A stretch of DNA of 64,000 nucleotides from the NCBI RefSeq assembly GCF_003337315.1, contig NZ_QPJV01000010.1, forward strand, positions 31,583 through 95,582, written 5' to 3'. Positions 38,227-47,391 of this stretch are shown piece by piece. Made by a program: the position numbers and the translations under genes. The notes under the pieces are model-generated. The model did not search any database, was not told where the DNA came from, and was given only the letters and a program-made list of their open reading frames with translations. Numbering within the stretch: position 1 is the stretch's first letter; every line of letters begins with the position of its first letter. The stretch comes from Vagococcus fluvialis. GTDB lineage: Bacteria; Bacillota; Bacilli; Lactobacillales; Vagococcaceae.

Positions 38227-38964
38227 ATGCGAAATATAAAATTAACAATCGAGTATGATGGTAGACGTTATCAAGGTTGGCAAAGATTAAAAGATTCAGA
38301 TAAATCAATTCAAGGTAAAATTGAAAAAGTGATTAGTATTATGACAGAAGAAAAGATTGAAATCATTGGTTCTGGTCGTACTGACGCTGGAGCGCACGCT
38401 AAAGGGCAAGTAGCAAACTTTAAAACTGAAAGCACAATGACCATTGATGAGATGTTGGAGTATTTAAATCGTTACTTACCAAATGATATTGTTGTGAATG
38501 ATATTGAAGAAGTTCCAGAGAGATTCCATTCAAGATACAATGCTAAAGAAAAAACATATAGCTACTATGTTTGGAATAGTACAATCCCTTCTGTTTTTAA
38601 TGGGATGCATAGTTTCCATTATTTCGATGAATTAGATATGGAATTAATGGAAGAGGCTGCTGAAAAAATGATTGGAACTCATGATTTTCTGGCTTTTTCA
38701 GCTTTAAAGAAAAGTAAAAAATCGACTGAAAGAACAATTAAGGAAATAAGTATTACAAAAGAAGGGAATTTAATTCACTTTAAATTTGTTGGAGAAGGAT
38801 TCCTTTACAATATGGTACGCATCTTAATGGGAACATTATTACAAATTGGTTCAGGAGAATTATCAATGAACTCAATTGAACAAGCATTTACTAGCAAAAA
38901 ACGTGAGGATGCTGGTCCTACAGCTCCGTCGCACGGTTTATTCTTAGACGAAGTGGTTTATTGA
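38227..38964 (+). CDS. truA: tRNA pseudouridine synthase A
   Basis: The 245-residue protein is full length for TruA. It has the catalytic motif GSGRTDAGAHAKGQ (Asp53), RYNAKEKTY and the C-terminal GEGFLYNMVRILMGT. It converts uridines 38-40 of the tRNA anticodon arm to pseudouridine. It stands alone here, away from the ECF transporter and ribosomal protein genes where truA usually lies in Lactobacillales. A second copy elsewhere is therefore possible. Confidence 0.92.
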   Translation: MRNIKLTIEYDGRRYQGWQRLKDSDKSIQGKIEKVISIMTEEKIEIIGSGRTDAGAHAKGQVANFKTESTMTIDEMLEYLNRYLPNDIVVNDIEEVPERFHSRYNAKEKTYSYYVWNSTIPSVFNGMHSFHYFDELDMELMEEAAEKMIGTHDFLAFSALKKSKKSTERTIKEISITKEGNLIHFKFVGEGFLYNMVRILMGTLLQIGSGELSMNSIEQAFTSKKREDAGPTAPSHGLFLDEVVY

Positions 38965-38972
38965 AATAAAAC

Positions 38973-39010
38973 AAGAGGCTTATGACATATATGTGTCGTA
39001 AGCCTCTTTT
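38973..39010. terminator. Bidirectional terminator
   Basis: AAGAGGCTTATGACA pairs with TGTCGTAAGCCTCTT and has T runs on both strands. It sits between the convergent truA and ABC exporter genes. Confidence 0.88.
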
Positions 39011-39043
39011 AATGATGAAATACTTCATCAACAACCTTCTCAT

Positions 39044-40828
39044 TTAGTCTTGATTAGCAGCAAATTGTGCGTAATAAAGTTGTGAGTAATGTCCTCCTGT
39101 TTTTAGAAGTTCATCATGATTTCCTGATTCTTGAACTTTTCCTTTATCGATAACAAAAATTTCATCACTATTTTTTATAGTTGATAAACGGTGAGCGATA
39201 ATGAAAGAAGTTCTATTTTTTAGTAATTCATTTAATCCTTTTTGTAGAAGTTCTTCTGTTTCCGTATCAATATTGGCAGTAGCTTCATCTAAAATTAAAA
39301 TTTTAGGATCAGCTAGTAACACACGTGCAAAGGAAATTAACTGTCGTTGTCCTGCTGAGAGAGTACTTCCACGTTCTTCAACTATTGTATGATAACCATT
39401 TGGTAATTTACTAATGAAATCATGTGCACGAACAACTTTACTTGCAGCAATAATCTCCTCTTCAGTAGCGTCTAGTTTTCCGTAACGAATATTCTCTAGA
39501 ATTGTACCAGAGAAAACGAAGGTGTCTTGTAACATGACCCCAATTTGTCTGCGTAAAGAGTTCAGTGTTACATCACGTACGTCATAACCGTCAACCTTAA
39601 CACTACCATCTGTGACATCATAGAAGCGGTTAATTAAGTTAATAACTGTTGTTTTACCAGCACCAGTCGGACCTACTAAAGCAATATTTTTTCCGGCTTC
39701 AACATGGAAACTTAAGTCATTTAAGACTTTAGGAGAGTTTGCTTCGTATTGGAAAGAGACATGTTCAAATGTGACATTTCCTTCAATTTCTGGTAGCTCT
39801 ATAGCATCTGGTGCATCAATAATAGTTGGTTCTTCATCTAGAGTTTCAAAAATTCTTTCTAAGTAAGCTGTTGCTGTAACTAATTGGTTATAGAAGTTTC
39901 CGATATTAATAATTGGATTCCAAAAATTACTCATATAAGCCATAAAAGCAATCAGCGTACCTATTGTTACTTGAATACCTATTTGTTTTGCTCCTACATA
40001 ATAAAGGAAACAAATAGTAAAAATAGAGGTTAACTCAACTGCTGGCCATAATAAACGCATAATTTTAACAGCTTTCATCCATGAAGTACGATATTCATTA
40101 GATAATTCTTCAAAAGTTTCTTGTTTTTTCTCTTCTTTTGTAAAAGATTGAGTAATTCTAACACCAGCAATACTTTCATGAATATAGGCTGTTAGGTTAG
40201 ATTGTTTATTACTTAAAGTTTGATAAGCAACTCGTTGAAATTTTTGAATTACCAGTGTTGCTATGACAAGAAATGGTAAAAAGACCAAACTATAGAGAGC
40301 TAATTTTGTATCAATGGTAAACATAACGATTAATGTAATCACCATATTAATAAAGTCAGATAAAAAGTTAATCAACCCATTACTTAATAAATCACTTAAG
40401 GTATTAATGTAGTTAACAACACGAATTAGAATTTTACCATGTGGTCTAGAGTCATAGTAGGAAAAAGAAAGTTTCTGAATATGAATAAAAATATCAGACC
40501 GCATATCTTTTAATATTTTTTGACCTAGTTCTGTAATTTTTAGAATACGGTATTTCATACTCCAAGAAATAAGGATTAATGAGAGAAGATAAACAACACC
40601 TAATTGTAAAATTTTTGTTTTTTCTTGATTAGGAATGTAGTTATCTAAAGTGATTTTCATAAAATAAGGTCCAAGCATTGCTACCATATTAGATAAAATA
40701 ATGATTGTTAAAATAACCGTCACTTGTTTTTTATAAGGTTTGATATAAGTTCCTAAGCGTTTAAAATCACTTAGGCTAAAAGATTTCGTTAGTTCTTCAT
40801 CTGTTCGAAAGGTATTTTTTTTTGCCAT
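39044..40828 (-). CDS. ABC exporter half-transporter, consensus-site subunit (LmrD/BmrD-like)
   Basis: The 594-residue protein has six membrane helices and an ATPase domain with Walker A GPTGAGKTT, signature LSAGQRQL, Walker B LILDEATANID with catalytic Glu, and switch IIAHRLST. With the protein at 40837, encoded 8 nt upstream, it forms a heterodimeric multidrug exporter of the LmrCD/BmrCD class. It is a distant paralogue of the pair at 28674-32206. The divergent AraC gene at 42686 may regulate it. Confidence 0.9.
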   Translation of the reverse strand: MAKKNTFRTDEELTKSFSLSDFKRLGTYIKPYKKQVTVILTIIILSNMVAMLGPYFMKITLDNYIPNQEKTKILQLGVVYLLSLILISWSMKYRILKITELGQKILKDMRSDIFIHIQKLSFSYYDSRPHGKILIRVVNYINTLSDLLSNGLINFLSDFINMVITLIVMFTIDTKLALYSLVFLPFLVIATLVIQKFQRVAYQTLSNKQSNLTAYIHESIAGVRITQSFTKEEKKQETFEELSNEYRTSWMKAVKIMRLLWPAVELTSIFTICFLYYVGAKQIGIQVTIGTLIAFMAYMSNFWNPIINIGNFYNQLVTATAYLERIFETLDEEPTIIDAPDAIELPEIEGNVTFEHVSFQYEANSPKVLNDLSFHVEAGKNIALVGPTGAGKTTVINLINRFYDVTDGSVKVDGYDVRDVTLNSLRRQIGVMLQDTFVFSGTILENIRYGKLDATEEEIIAASKVVRAHDFISKLPNGYHTIVEERGSTLSAGQRQLISFARVLLADPKILILDEATANIDTETEELLQKGLNELLKNRTSFIIAHRLSTIKNSDEIFVIDKGKVQESGNHDELLKTGGHYSQLYYAQFAANQD

Positions 40829-40836
40829 GATTTCAC

Positions 40837-42567
40837 CTACTTAAGTCCTAATTGTTTTTCGTAAATTGTTGCGTAAATGCCTGATTTATCAGCTAAAAGA
40901 GTTTCGTGATTACCACGTTCCACAATTTTTCCGTCCTCTAAAACAAGAATAACATCAGCATCTTTTACCGAGCTAATACGGTGAGCAATAATAAAAGTTG
41001 TAGCATCTTCGATTGCCTCTTTTAAGCCTTTTTGAATTTTTGTTTCAGTTGTCATATCAACAGCTGAGGTGGTATCATCTAAAATTAAAATAGCTGGTTT
41101 GGTCATTAAAGATCTAGCAAGAGAGATACGTTGTTTTTGACCACCAGATAAACCAACACCACGTTCACCGACAATTGTTTGATAACCATCTGGTAAGTTT
41201 TCAATAAATTGATGGGCATCAGCAATCCGTGACATTCTTTCTAAATGAGTAGGGTCTAAGGTATCGACACCAAATGAAAGATTTTCTTCAATCGAATCTG
41301 AGAAAAGAAACGCTTCTTGCATAACTAGAGAAATGTTCTCTCTTAATTTTCTTAGTGACCATTCATCAATTTCTCTACCACCAACATAAATAGTTCCGGA
41401 AGTGGCTTCGTGGAAACGGCCAATTAATTGAACTAAAGTGGATTTTCCAGAACCGGTTTGGCCTAAGATACCAACTACTTGTCCAGGTTTAACTGAAAAA
41501 CTAATATCATCTAAAATTAAAGTACTAGGATCATCAGGGAAAGAAAAACTCACGTGATCAAACACCACTTCACCAGTAAATTTAGCCTCATCATTTTCAT
41601 GAACAGATCTGATTTGAATAGGTTCATCTAAGAGTGCACGAACTTTTACAGAACTAGCAAAAAAGCGTTGAGTATCACTAATAATCCAGCCACTATTACG
41701 AAGTGGGTTATTTAACATCCATAAATAGTTAGTGAATGTTACTAAAGCACCAATGGTTAATGACGAGTTAATCACTAAAATACCACCGACAACTAAACTT
41801 AAAACAGACAAACTAGAAGAGAAAAATTCTAACCAAGGTAAATTTTTCGCTAAGACATCAGCTGATTCCATATTTTTTTCCATGTAATCATCATTGACTT
41901 GATTAAATTTTTCTATTTCATAATCTTCCCTAGCAAATGCTTTAACAACACGATTACCACCAATGTTTTCTTCAACCATTGAATTTAATTGTGAGAATGA
42001 TTCACGAATGGCGAAAAATTTTGGGAAAACTTCCTTAGATAAACGTCGTTGTAATAAATAAATAAACGGTGTGACAGCTAACATAAAGAGTGTTAGAGTG
42101 ACATCAATTTTGAACATCACAACAATAGCTAATACAAACCAAAGTACATTTTCTACTATTGTAGAAGCAAGCCATGAAACAAAGTGACGAATAATATCAA
42201 TGTCACCAGTCATATGAGCAAGTAAATCTCCGACTCTTGTATGATTAAAAAAATCAAAATCTAGTTCATGAATCTTTTTATACATATCATTTCTTAAATC
42301 AAATAAGACATCTTGACCAACTTTTTCAAACATATTTTGATAGACATAGCGAGTAATGATTTTTAAGATAGTGACTAAAATCAAAATACCTAAGTAAAGT
42401 ACAAGATTTTCTTCTCCTTTTCCAGAGACAATATTATCTACAATAAGTCCAATAACAATTGGGTTAACAATCTGAAGTAAGGAACTAATGATTAAAATAA
42501 TACTTGCTACAACTTCTTTTTTCCAGTAAGGTTTCACATAATGAGAAATCCATTTTAAATGATCCAT
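40837..42567 (-). CDS. ABC exporter half-transporter, degenerate-site subunit (LmrC/BmrC-like)
   Basis: The 576-residue protein has six membrane helices and an ATPase domain with Walker A GQTGSGKST, signature LSGGQKQR and Walker B LILDDTTSAVD, where Asp replaces the catalytic Glu. The switch His is kept (IIAHRISS). Together with the protein at 39044 this gives one weak and one active ATP site, as in LmrCD and BmrCD. ATG 42567 is preferred to TTG 42582 because GGGAG lies 8 nt before it and overlaps the TTG. Confidence 0.9.
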   Translation of the reverse strand: MDHLKWISHYVKPYWKKEVVASIILIISSLLQIVNPIVIGLIVDNIVSGKGEENLVLYLGILILVTILKIITRYVYQNMFEKVGQDVLFDLRNDMYKKIHELDFDFFNHTRVGDLLAHMTGDIDIIRHFVSWLASTIVENVLWFVLAIVVMFKIDVTLTLFMLAVTPFIYLLQRRLSKEVFPKFFAIRESFSQLNSMVEENIGGNRVVKAFAREDYEIEKFNQVNDDYMEKNMESADVLAKNLPWLEFFSSSLSVLSLVVGGILVINSSLTIGALVTFTNYLWMLNNPLRNSGWIISDTQRFFASSVKVRALLDEPIQIRSVHENDEAKFTGEVVFDHVSFSFPDDPSTLILDDISFSVKPGQVVGILGQTGSGKSTLVQLIGRFHEATSGTIYVGGREIDEWSLRKLRENISLVMQEAFLFSDSIEENLSFGVDTLDPTHLERMSRIADAHQFIENLPDGYQTIVGERGVGLSGGQKQRISLARSLMTKPAILILDDTTSAVDMTTETKIQKGLKEAIEDATTFIIAHRISSVKDADVILVLEDGKIVERGNHETLLADKSGIYATIYEKQLGLK

Positions 42568-42685
42568 TTTTTCAACTCCCAAACTTAAAATACTTGCCCT
42601 ATATTACCTAGTATTGAGGACATAAAACATGGAATATCTTGTCCTTTTGATGTAATATATAATTATAGTTAAAGGGAGGGGTTTT

Positions 42686-43516
42686 ATGTTAGAAATCGCT
42701 AAACCTTCATTCAAACCAGAAGTGTTATATGTGGCTGATGGTTATTTTAGAGAAGGTACAAAAGCAAACCCTCATTACCACGATTCCATCGAAATCAGTA
42801 TTGTTTTGAAAGGGCCTACATTTTATCACATTAACCATCAAAGTTATTTAGTTGAAACAGGTGATGTGGTTATTATTAATCCTTATGATCTTCACTTTGA
42901 GGAACAAAAGACGGGAACTAGCCATCATATGCATCTAGGTTTGGATAGTTTTCAGTTGTTAGGTTATGAGAAGAATCAAATTCCAATTATTTCACCAGTT
43001 ATAAAAATGGGTCAATCAGAAGTTTTTCATCACATAATAAAAAGAGTATTAAAAGAAAAAGAAGAAAGTCAGCTATATCAAGAAGCAGTCATGAGACTTT
43101 TAGCCACTGATTTATTGATTTTACTTCTTAGAGAAATTGATAAACAGAAATTACCTATCAAGCCGATTAAACAAAAAGAAAAAAGTAAAACAGTTTTAGC
43201 TAACTCCATAAAATATTATCTAGAGGCTCATCATTCGGAGGATATTAGTTTAGATAGTTTATCAAGTTCGATGTATATTAGTCCTACCTATATGTCAAAA
43301 TTATTTAAACAAGAAACTGGAGAAAGTCCGATTAATTACTTAATTAAGATTCGTATGGAAAAAGCTAAGGAATTACTTGTAAAAGAAGAGCTAAGTGTTA
43401 AAGAAATTGCTAATTCAGTTGGTTATCAAGATGCTTATCATTTTAGTAAATTATTTAAGAAATACACTGGTAATTCACCTAGTGATTATATTAAAAAGAA
43501 GACAAGTACTTCTTAA
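42686..43516 (+). CDS. AraC family transcriptional regulator with cupin domain
   Basis: The 276-residue protein has an N-terminal cupin sensing domain (PHYHDSIEISIVLKG, HINHQSYLVETGDVVIINP) and two C-terminal AraC helix-turn-helix motifs (SLDSLSSSMYISPTYMSKLF and VKEIANSVGYQDAYHFSKLF). It likely binds a small molecule and activates nearby genes. It is divergent from the ABC exporter pair at 39044-42567. Start ATG behind AAAGGGAGG. Confidence 0.9.
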   Translation: MLEIAKPSFKPEVLYVADGYFREGTKANPHYHDSIEISIVLKGPTFYHINHQSYLVETGDVVIINPYDLHFEEQKTGTSHHMHLGLDSFQLLGYEKNQIPIISPVIKMGQSEVFHHIIKRVLKEKEESQLYQEAVMRLLATDLLILLLREIDKQKLPIKPIKQKEKSKTVLANSIKYYLEAHHSEDISLDSLSSSMYISPTYMSKLFKQETGESPINYLIKIRMEKAKELLVKEELSVKEIANSVGYQDAYHFSKLFKKYTGNSPSDYIKKKTSTS

Positions 43517-43537
43517 TAGAACTTACTTGTCTTTTTT
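43499..43537 (+). terminator. Rho-independent terminator
   Basis: AAGACAAGTACTTC pairs with GAACTTACTTGTCTT (one bulge) and six T residues follow. It overlaps the AraC stop codon. Confidence 0.8.
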
Positions 43538-43564
43538 GTGTTTTCATGTATAAAAAGGTACAAT
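43536..43564 (+). promoter_or_regulatory. Probable promoter of the MBL hydrolase operon
   Basis: TTGTGT (43536-43541), a 17-bp spacer and TACAAT (43559-43564). Confidence 0.6.
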
Positions 43565-43588
43565 TAATAAAAAGAAGGAGGCATCATA

Positions 43589-44272
43589 ATGAAAATTACG
43601 TATCATGGTCATTCAGTTGTTGCAATTGAAACAAAATCAGGTATTAAGATACTCATTGATCCTTTTATTAAAGGAAATCCACTATGTGATATTCAAGTAG
43701 ATGAAGTAGAGGTTGATTATATTTTAGTCACTCATGGACATAACGATCACTTAGGAGATGCTGTAGAAATTGCCAAGAGATGTGGAAGTACAATAATTTC
43801 ATGTCCAGAAATTATTCATTTTGTAGAGCAATACGGTGTGAAAAAAACTCACGGGATGAATATTGGTGGTAGTTTTGAATTTCCGTTTGGAAAAGTGAAA
43901 ATGGTTTATGCTCAACATAGTTCAGGATATGAATTAGGCGAGACAACTCTTTATATGGGAAATCCTGCTGGTTTTGTTTTAAGTATTGAAGACAAACATT
44001 TGTATCATGCAGGTGATACAGCTTATTTCTCAGATATGAGACTTATTAGTGAGGATTTTGATTTAGATATAGCCTTTTTACCAATCGGAGATAATTTTAC
44101 TATGGGAATTAAAGATGCAGTTAAAGCATCAAAATTATTAAAAGCTCATCTTAATATTCCAATTCATTTTAATACATTTCCAGTTATCAACCAAAACCCA
44201 AAAGAGTTTGTAGAGTTACTAGAAAATGATACGGGAAAAGTTATGTCTGTTGGCAGCAGTTTCGAAATTTAG
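43589..44272 (+). CDS. UPF0173 metal-dependent hydrolase (MBL fold)
   Basis: The 227-residue protein has the metallo-beta-lactamase metal site: THGHNDHLGD (HxHxDH), a later His in YAQHSSGYE, HAGDTAYF with the bridging Asp, and a final His in PIHFNTFP. It matches the UPF0173 group, whose substrate is not generally known. It starts behind AAGGAGG and precedes a choloylglycine-hydrolase-family gene by 17 nt, so the two are probably co-transcribed. Confidence 0.88.
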   Translation: MKITYHGHSVVAIETKSGIKILIDPFIKGNPLCDIQVDEVEVDYILVTHGHNDHLGDAVEIAKRCGSTIISCPEIIHFVEQYGVKKTHGMNIGGSFEFPFGKVKMVYAQHSSGYELGETTLYMGNPAGFVLSIEDKHLYHAGDTAYFSDMRLISEDFDLDIAFLPIGDNFTMGIKDAVKASKLLKAHLNIPIHFNTFPVINQNPKEFVELLENDTGKVMSVGSSFEI

Positions 44273-44289
44273 AGTGTTGGAGGAATTCT

Positions 44290-45306
44290 ATGTGTACTGG
44301 GATTAGTATGATTTCAAATGAAGGAACGGCCTTTTTGGGGAGGACTCAAGATTTTAATATCTTGTTAAACCACTACGGGGCAATGCAATTACCAAGAGGG
44401 TGTGATATTAAACAAGCTATTAGACCTTTTAATATTATGTATTCTATTCTAGGGCTTAGTTTCCAACATCAAGGAGCACCATTTTATTCAATACCAGACG
44501 GTGTTAATGAATTTGGATTAAGTGGTTCCACGCAAAGATTAACAGATTATGCTGTTTATTCAACAGTTGAAGAAATTGAGCAGGCAGAAAAATTTCCTGT
44601 TAAGAGTGGTCAGTTTTTATTATGGATTTTAGGTAATTGTAAAGATACGTATGAGATAGAAGAAAAGCTAACTCAAATTGGTATTGTTGATTTAACAATT
44701 GATGATAAAGTTCCAGGAGAACCAAGGCATTTTTTATTTACAGACCGCTCTGGAAGAACAATTGTTGTTGAGCCGGATAAAAAATTGGGCTTTAGTGTTC
44801 ACGAAAATCTAGTCAAGGCTATGACAAATAGTCCTGATTTTAAATGGCATTTAACCAACCTTTCAAATTATACAAATCTTTCTTGTGTTGATCCTAGTCT
44901 TAAAAATATTAATGGTTTTCAAGTAGAAGTCACTGGAAAAGGTATGGGAATGTCAGGTTTACCTGGAGATTATTCATCAGCTTCACGTTTTATTCGAGCC
45001 GCTTATATGGTGAATACGAGTGAGGTTTTTGATGACGAACAAACCTTGACTCAGATGTTCCACCTGTTAGATAATATATCAATTCCTAAAGGAAGTATTA
45101 GGCTACCTGAAGAATCTGAAAATCATCAATTATTATTTACTCATTATAGTATTTGTTATAATCTCAAACAATCAGAATTAAATGTTAGATTTTACCATAA
45201 TCAACGAATTCAACGTGTGACATTTTCTGAGGAAATTGCAAAAGGAACAGAAATAAAAATGTATAAATTGCGTCAAGAAGAGGATATTCAGTTGGTGAAA
45301 GATTAA
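44290..45306 (+). CDS. Choloylglycine hydrolase family (bile salt hydrolase / penicillin V acylase-like)
   Basis: The 338-residue Ntn hydrolase starts MCTGIS, leaving Cys2 as N-terminal nucleophile after Met removal. The other family residues are visible: GRTQDF (Arg, Asp), VNEFGLSGS (Asn), MTNSPDF (Asn) and SSASRFIRA (Arg). It cleaves an amide bond, in bile salts, penicillin V or acyl-homoserine lactones. I cannot assign which from sequence; in a gut-related Lactobacillales, bile salt hydrolase is a fair guess. It is cytoplasmic, with no signal peptide, and starts behind TTGGAGG. Confidence 0.88.
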   Translation: MCTGISMISNEGTAFLGRTQDFNILLNHYGAMQLPRGCDIKQAIRPFNIMYSILGLSFQHQGAPFYSIPDGVNEFGLSGSTQRLTDYAVYSTVEEIEQAEKFPVKSGQFLLWILGNCKDTYEIEEKLTQIGIVDLTIDDKVPGEPRHFLFTDRSGRTIVVEPDKKLGFSVHENLVKAMTNSPDFKWHLTNLSNYTNLSCVDPSLKNINGFQVEVTGKGMGMSGLPGDYSSASRFIRAAYMVNTSEVFDDEQTLTQMFHLLDNISIPKGSIRLPEESENHQLLFTHYSICYNLKQSELNVRFYHNQRIQRVTFSEEIAKGTEIKMYKLRQEEDIQLVKD

Positions 45307-45328
45307 AAAATGATATTTTTAATCTTTC
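45297..45328. terminator. Inverted repeat at the 3' ends of convergent genes
   Basis: GAAAGATTAAAAA and TTTTTAATCTTTC form a perfect 13-bp stem overlapping the stop of the hydrolase gene. The tail is only moderately T-rich. Confidence 0.55.
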
Positions 45329-45336
45329 ATAATAAA

Positions 45337-45993
45337 TTATTTTAAAAAGTATAAATTTAATGATGAGTTTTCGGATGAAGAAACGCAAACTTGAATAGAA
45401 ATAGCAGCTCCTGAATTTAATACCATATCAAGCCCTTCTTGATCATTAGCTTGGTTATATACAATATTGTATACAGTATATGTTTGTCCATTTAGGATCA
45501 CTTCAGAACCTATTTGTAAATCAAAAATCGTTTGACCAGGATAACTATTTAGTTCTACTAAATAATGAGTTGGAAAATCGTTCCATTGAAACACAGTATT
45601 TGTCCATGTGGGTACAAATCCAGTGCCACTAAAATTTCCAAGCTCATAATGATGACCGAGATAATTGAAACCATCCTTAATCTGAGAGTTAGAGACTCTC
45701 TTATCTGAGGAGTTAGAACTAGGTTCTGTCATTTCAGATATTGGTTTAGTTTTTAAAGTAGAATTACCATCAATATCCTTTTTTGTAGTTTCATTAATCT
45801 CTTCTAGATTGTTACTATTAATAGAAAAAGATGATTCGGTTTGTTCATTTGTTTCTTTGCTATCTTTATTAACAAGTGAATCAACAATTTCTGATGGATT
45901 AATAAGTACTTTTTGGGGTTGATTAATAGATGCTTTAAATAAATTAACAGATAGTGCAGAAATGATTGAAATAATAGTAATAGCTTCCTTCAT
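45337..45993 (-). CDS. Exported sortase-like protein with missing catalytic arginine (putative)
   Basis: The 218-residue protein opens with a short hydrophobic export or anchor segment (about 5-20), then a Ser/Thr/Asn/Glu-rich linker (about 25-105). The C-terminal domain (about 110-218) resembles a sortase: THYLVEL (His), PGQTIFDLQIGSEV, GQTYTVYNI and SIQVCV (Cys). The Arg normally found a few residues after the Cys in sortases is not visible (SSENSSLNLYF). It may be a degenerate or atypical sortase acting at the cell surface. The assignment rests on motif order only. It ends convergent to the hydrolase gene. Confidence 0.5.
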   Translation of the reverse strand: MKEAITIISIISALSVNLFKASINQPQKVLINPSEIVDSLVNKDSKETNEQTESSFSINSNNLEEINETTKKDIDGNSTLKTKPISEMTEPSSNSSDKRVSNSQIKDGFNYLGHHYELGNFSGTGFVPTWTNTVFQWNDFPTHYLVELNSYPGQTIFDLQIGSEVILNGQTYTVYNIVYNQANDQEGLDMVLNSGAAISIQVCVSSSENSSLNLYFLK

Positions 45994-46041
45994 ATTTTCT
46001 CCTTAAAAAGTATTTTATAGTATGTTATTAATATCGGTTAA

Positions 46042-46271
46042 ATTAAAAAAAAGTTAAAACAGATTAAACGTTTGATAGAATTAGAGGGAATGACTTATAT
46101 TGATTCTTATTCTATTGGTCATTTACTGTTTGATGTGAAAGAAAATCCAAAACAAAATAATCCCTTAAATAATGAAGTAATAGAGAACATGATGAAAGAA
46201 AAATTAGTGAAAAAATGACTGAAATTGACGCACCTGAAAGTGAATTTATTCGCCTAGGTCTGAAAGGATAA
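46042..46271 (+). pseudogene. C-terminal relic of a sulfatase gene
   Basis: About 75 codons resemble the C-terminus of type I sulfatases: GHLLFDVKENPKQNNPL, then EKLVKK in one frame, and MTEIDAPESEFIRLGLKG in the -1 frame. The break falls at the six-A run 46210-46215; one extra A would join the parts. The catalytic N-terminal part is absent; an in-frame stop lies at 46039 and an unrelated minus-strand gene begins 50 bp away. The stop at 46271 is 4 nt before the sulfatase-maturase start, so the complete gene was probably the first in this operon. The identification is from motif recall and would need a database search. Confidence 0.65.
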
Positions 46272-46275
46272 AAAA

Positions 46276-47391
46276 ATGAAACATATATCTGTTTTGATTA
46301 AGCCAGCTTCTTCTTTATGTAATATTAAATGTTGCTATTGTTTTTATAATGACATTAGTTCTATAAGAGAAGTTAATTCTTATGGAAAGATGACTAAAGA
46401 ACTTTCGAGTACAATGATTGATCAGATTTATGTGGATTTAGAAGATGGTGACACATTATCCTTAGCCTTTCAGGGAGGGGAGCCAACTCTTGCAGGATTA
46501 CCTTTTTATCGCTATTTGATTGATTATATTAATGGACAATCAAAAAAAGTACAAGTTAATTACGCCATTCAAACGAATGGGATGGTTATTAATGATAAGT
46601 GGTGTCAGTTATTAAAAGAAAATCATTTTTTAGTTGGTCTATCTATGGATGGACCAGCTATTTTCCATGATGAGGGACGAGTGGATTGGCGACAAAGAGG
46701 AACTTTTCAACGAGTTAGAAAAACAAAAGATCTTTTTGATAAACATGGTATTGAATACAATATTTTAACTGTCTTAACGAATCAAGTGGCTAGAGAACCA
46801 GATAAATTAATGGATTTTATACTAGAAGAAAATATTAAGTTTATCCAATTTATTCCTTGTCTTGAGGCACTTTCGGATGAGTATCAACATGATTACGCAC
46901 TAAATCCTGAAGAGTTTGCCTTCTTTTATAAAAGAATTTATGCTAGATGGTTAGCTGAAATGAAGGTTGGTAACTATATTAGTATTAAATTATTTGATGA
47001 TTTGTTTCATTTGCTGCTTAACCGTCAAGTTACTGCTTGTGGGATTAATGGGAAATGTCAAACTCAATATGTTATTGAAGGTGACGGGAGTGTCTACCCT
47101 TGCGATTTCTATGTCATGGACGAATACCGATTAGGTAACATTCAAAATCAGACATTAAAAGAATTATTCTCTCAAGACATAAATATTTCTTTTATGTGTG
47201 AGAAGAGAAACGAAACGAAACAATGTCTAACTTTCCCTTATCAAAACCTTTGTGGTGGTGGTTGTAAGCGGATGTCAGACACCATTTATGTGAATAAGGA
47301 AGATACGTATTGTGGTTTTAAAGAAGTATTAGACACGTATACAAAAGAGCTACCTCAATTAGTTAGTTATGTTAGGAGTCTTGAAAGATGA
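46276..47391 (+). CDS. Anaerobic sulfatase-maturating radical SAM enzyme (anSME)
   Basis: The 371-residue protein has the radical SAM motif CxxxCxxC (Cys15, Cys19, Cys22 in LCNIKCCYC) and the SPASM cysteines that bind two further Fe-S clusters (ACGINGKC, YPCDFYV, LCGGGCKR). It oxidises a Cys or Ser of sulfatases to formylglycine without oxygen. The sulfatase relic directly upstream and the TauE permease and FGE genes downstream support this role. The start is ATG 46276 behind AAAGGA, and its stop overlaps the permease start. Confidence 0.9.
   Translation: MKHISVLIKPASSLCNIKCCYCFYNDISSIREVNSYGKMTKELSSTMIDQIYVDLEDGDTLSLAFQGGEPTLAGLPFYRYLIDYINGQSKKVQVNYAIQTNGMVINDKWCQLLKENHFLVGLSMDGPAIFHDEGRVDWRQRGTFQRVRKTKDLFDKHGIEYNILTVLTNQVAREPDKLMDFILEENIKFIQFIPCLEALSDEYQHDYALNPEEFAFFYKRIYARWLAEMKVGNYISIKLFDDLFHLLLNRQVTACGINGKCQTQYVIEGDGSVYPCDFYVMDEYRLGNIQNQTLKELFSQDINISFMCEKRNETKQCLTFPYQNLCGGGCKRMSDTIYVNKEDTYCGFKEVLDTYTKELPQLVSYVRSLER

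Noticed and set aside
45185..45388. Minus-strand frame at the end of the choloylglycine-hydrolase gene
   Set aside because: It overlaps two convergent genes and the inverted repeat between them and has no start signals.
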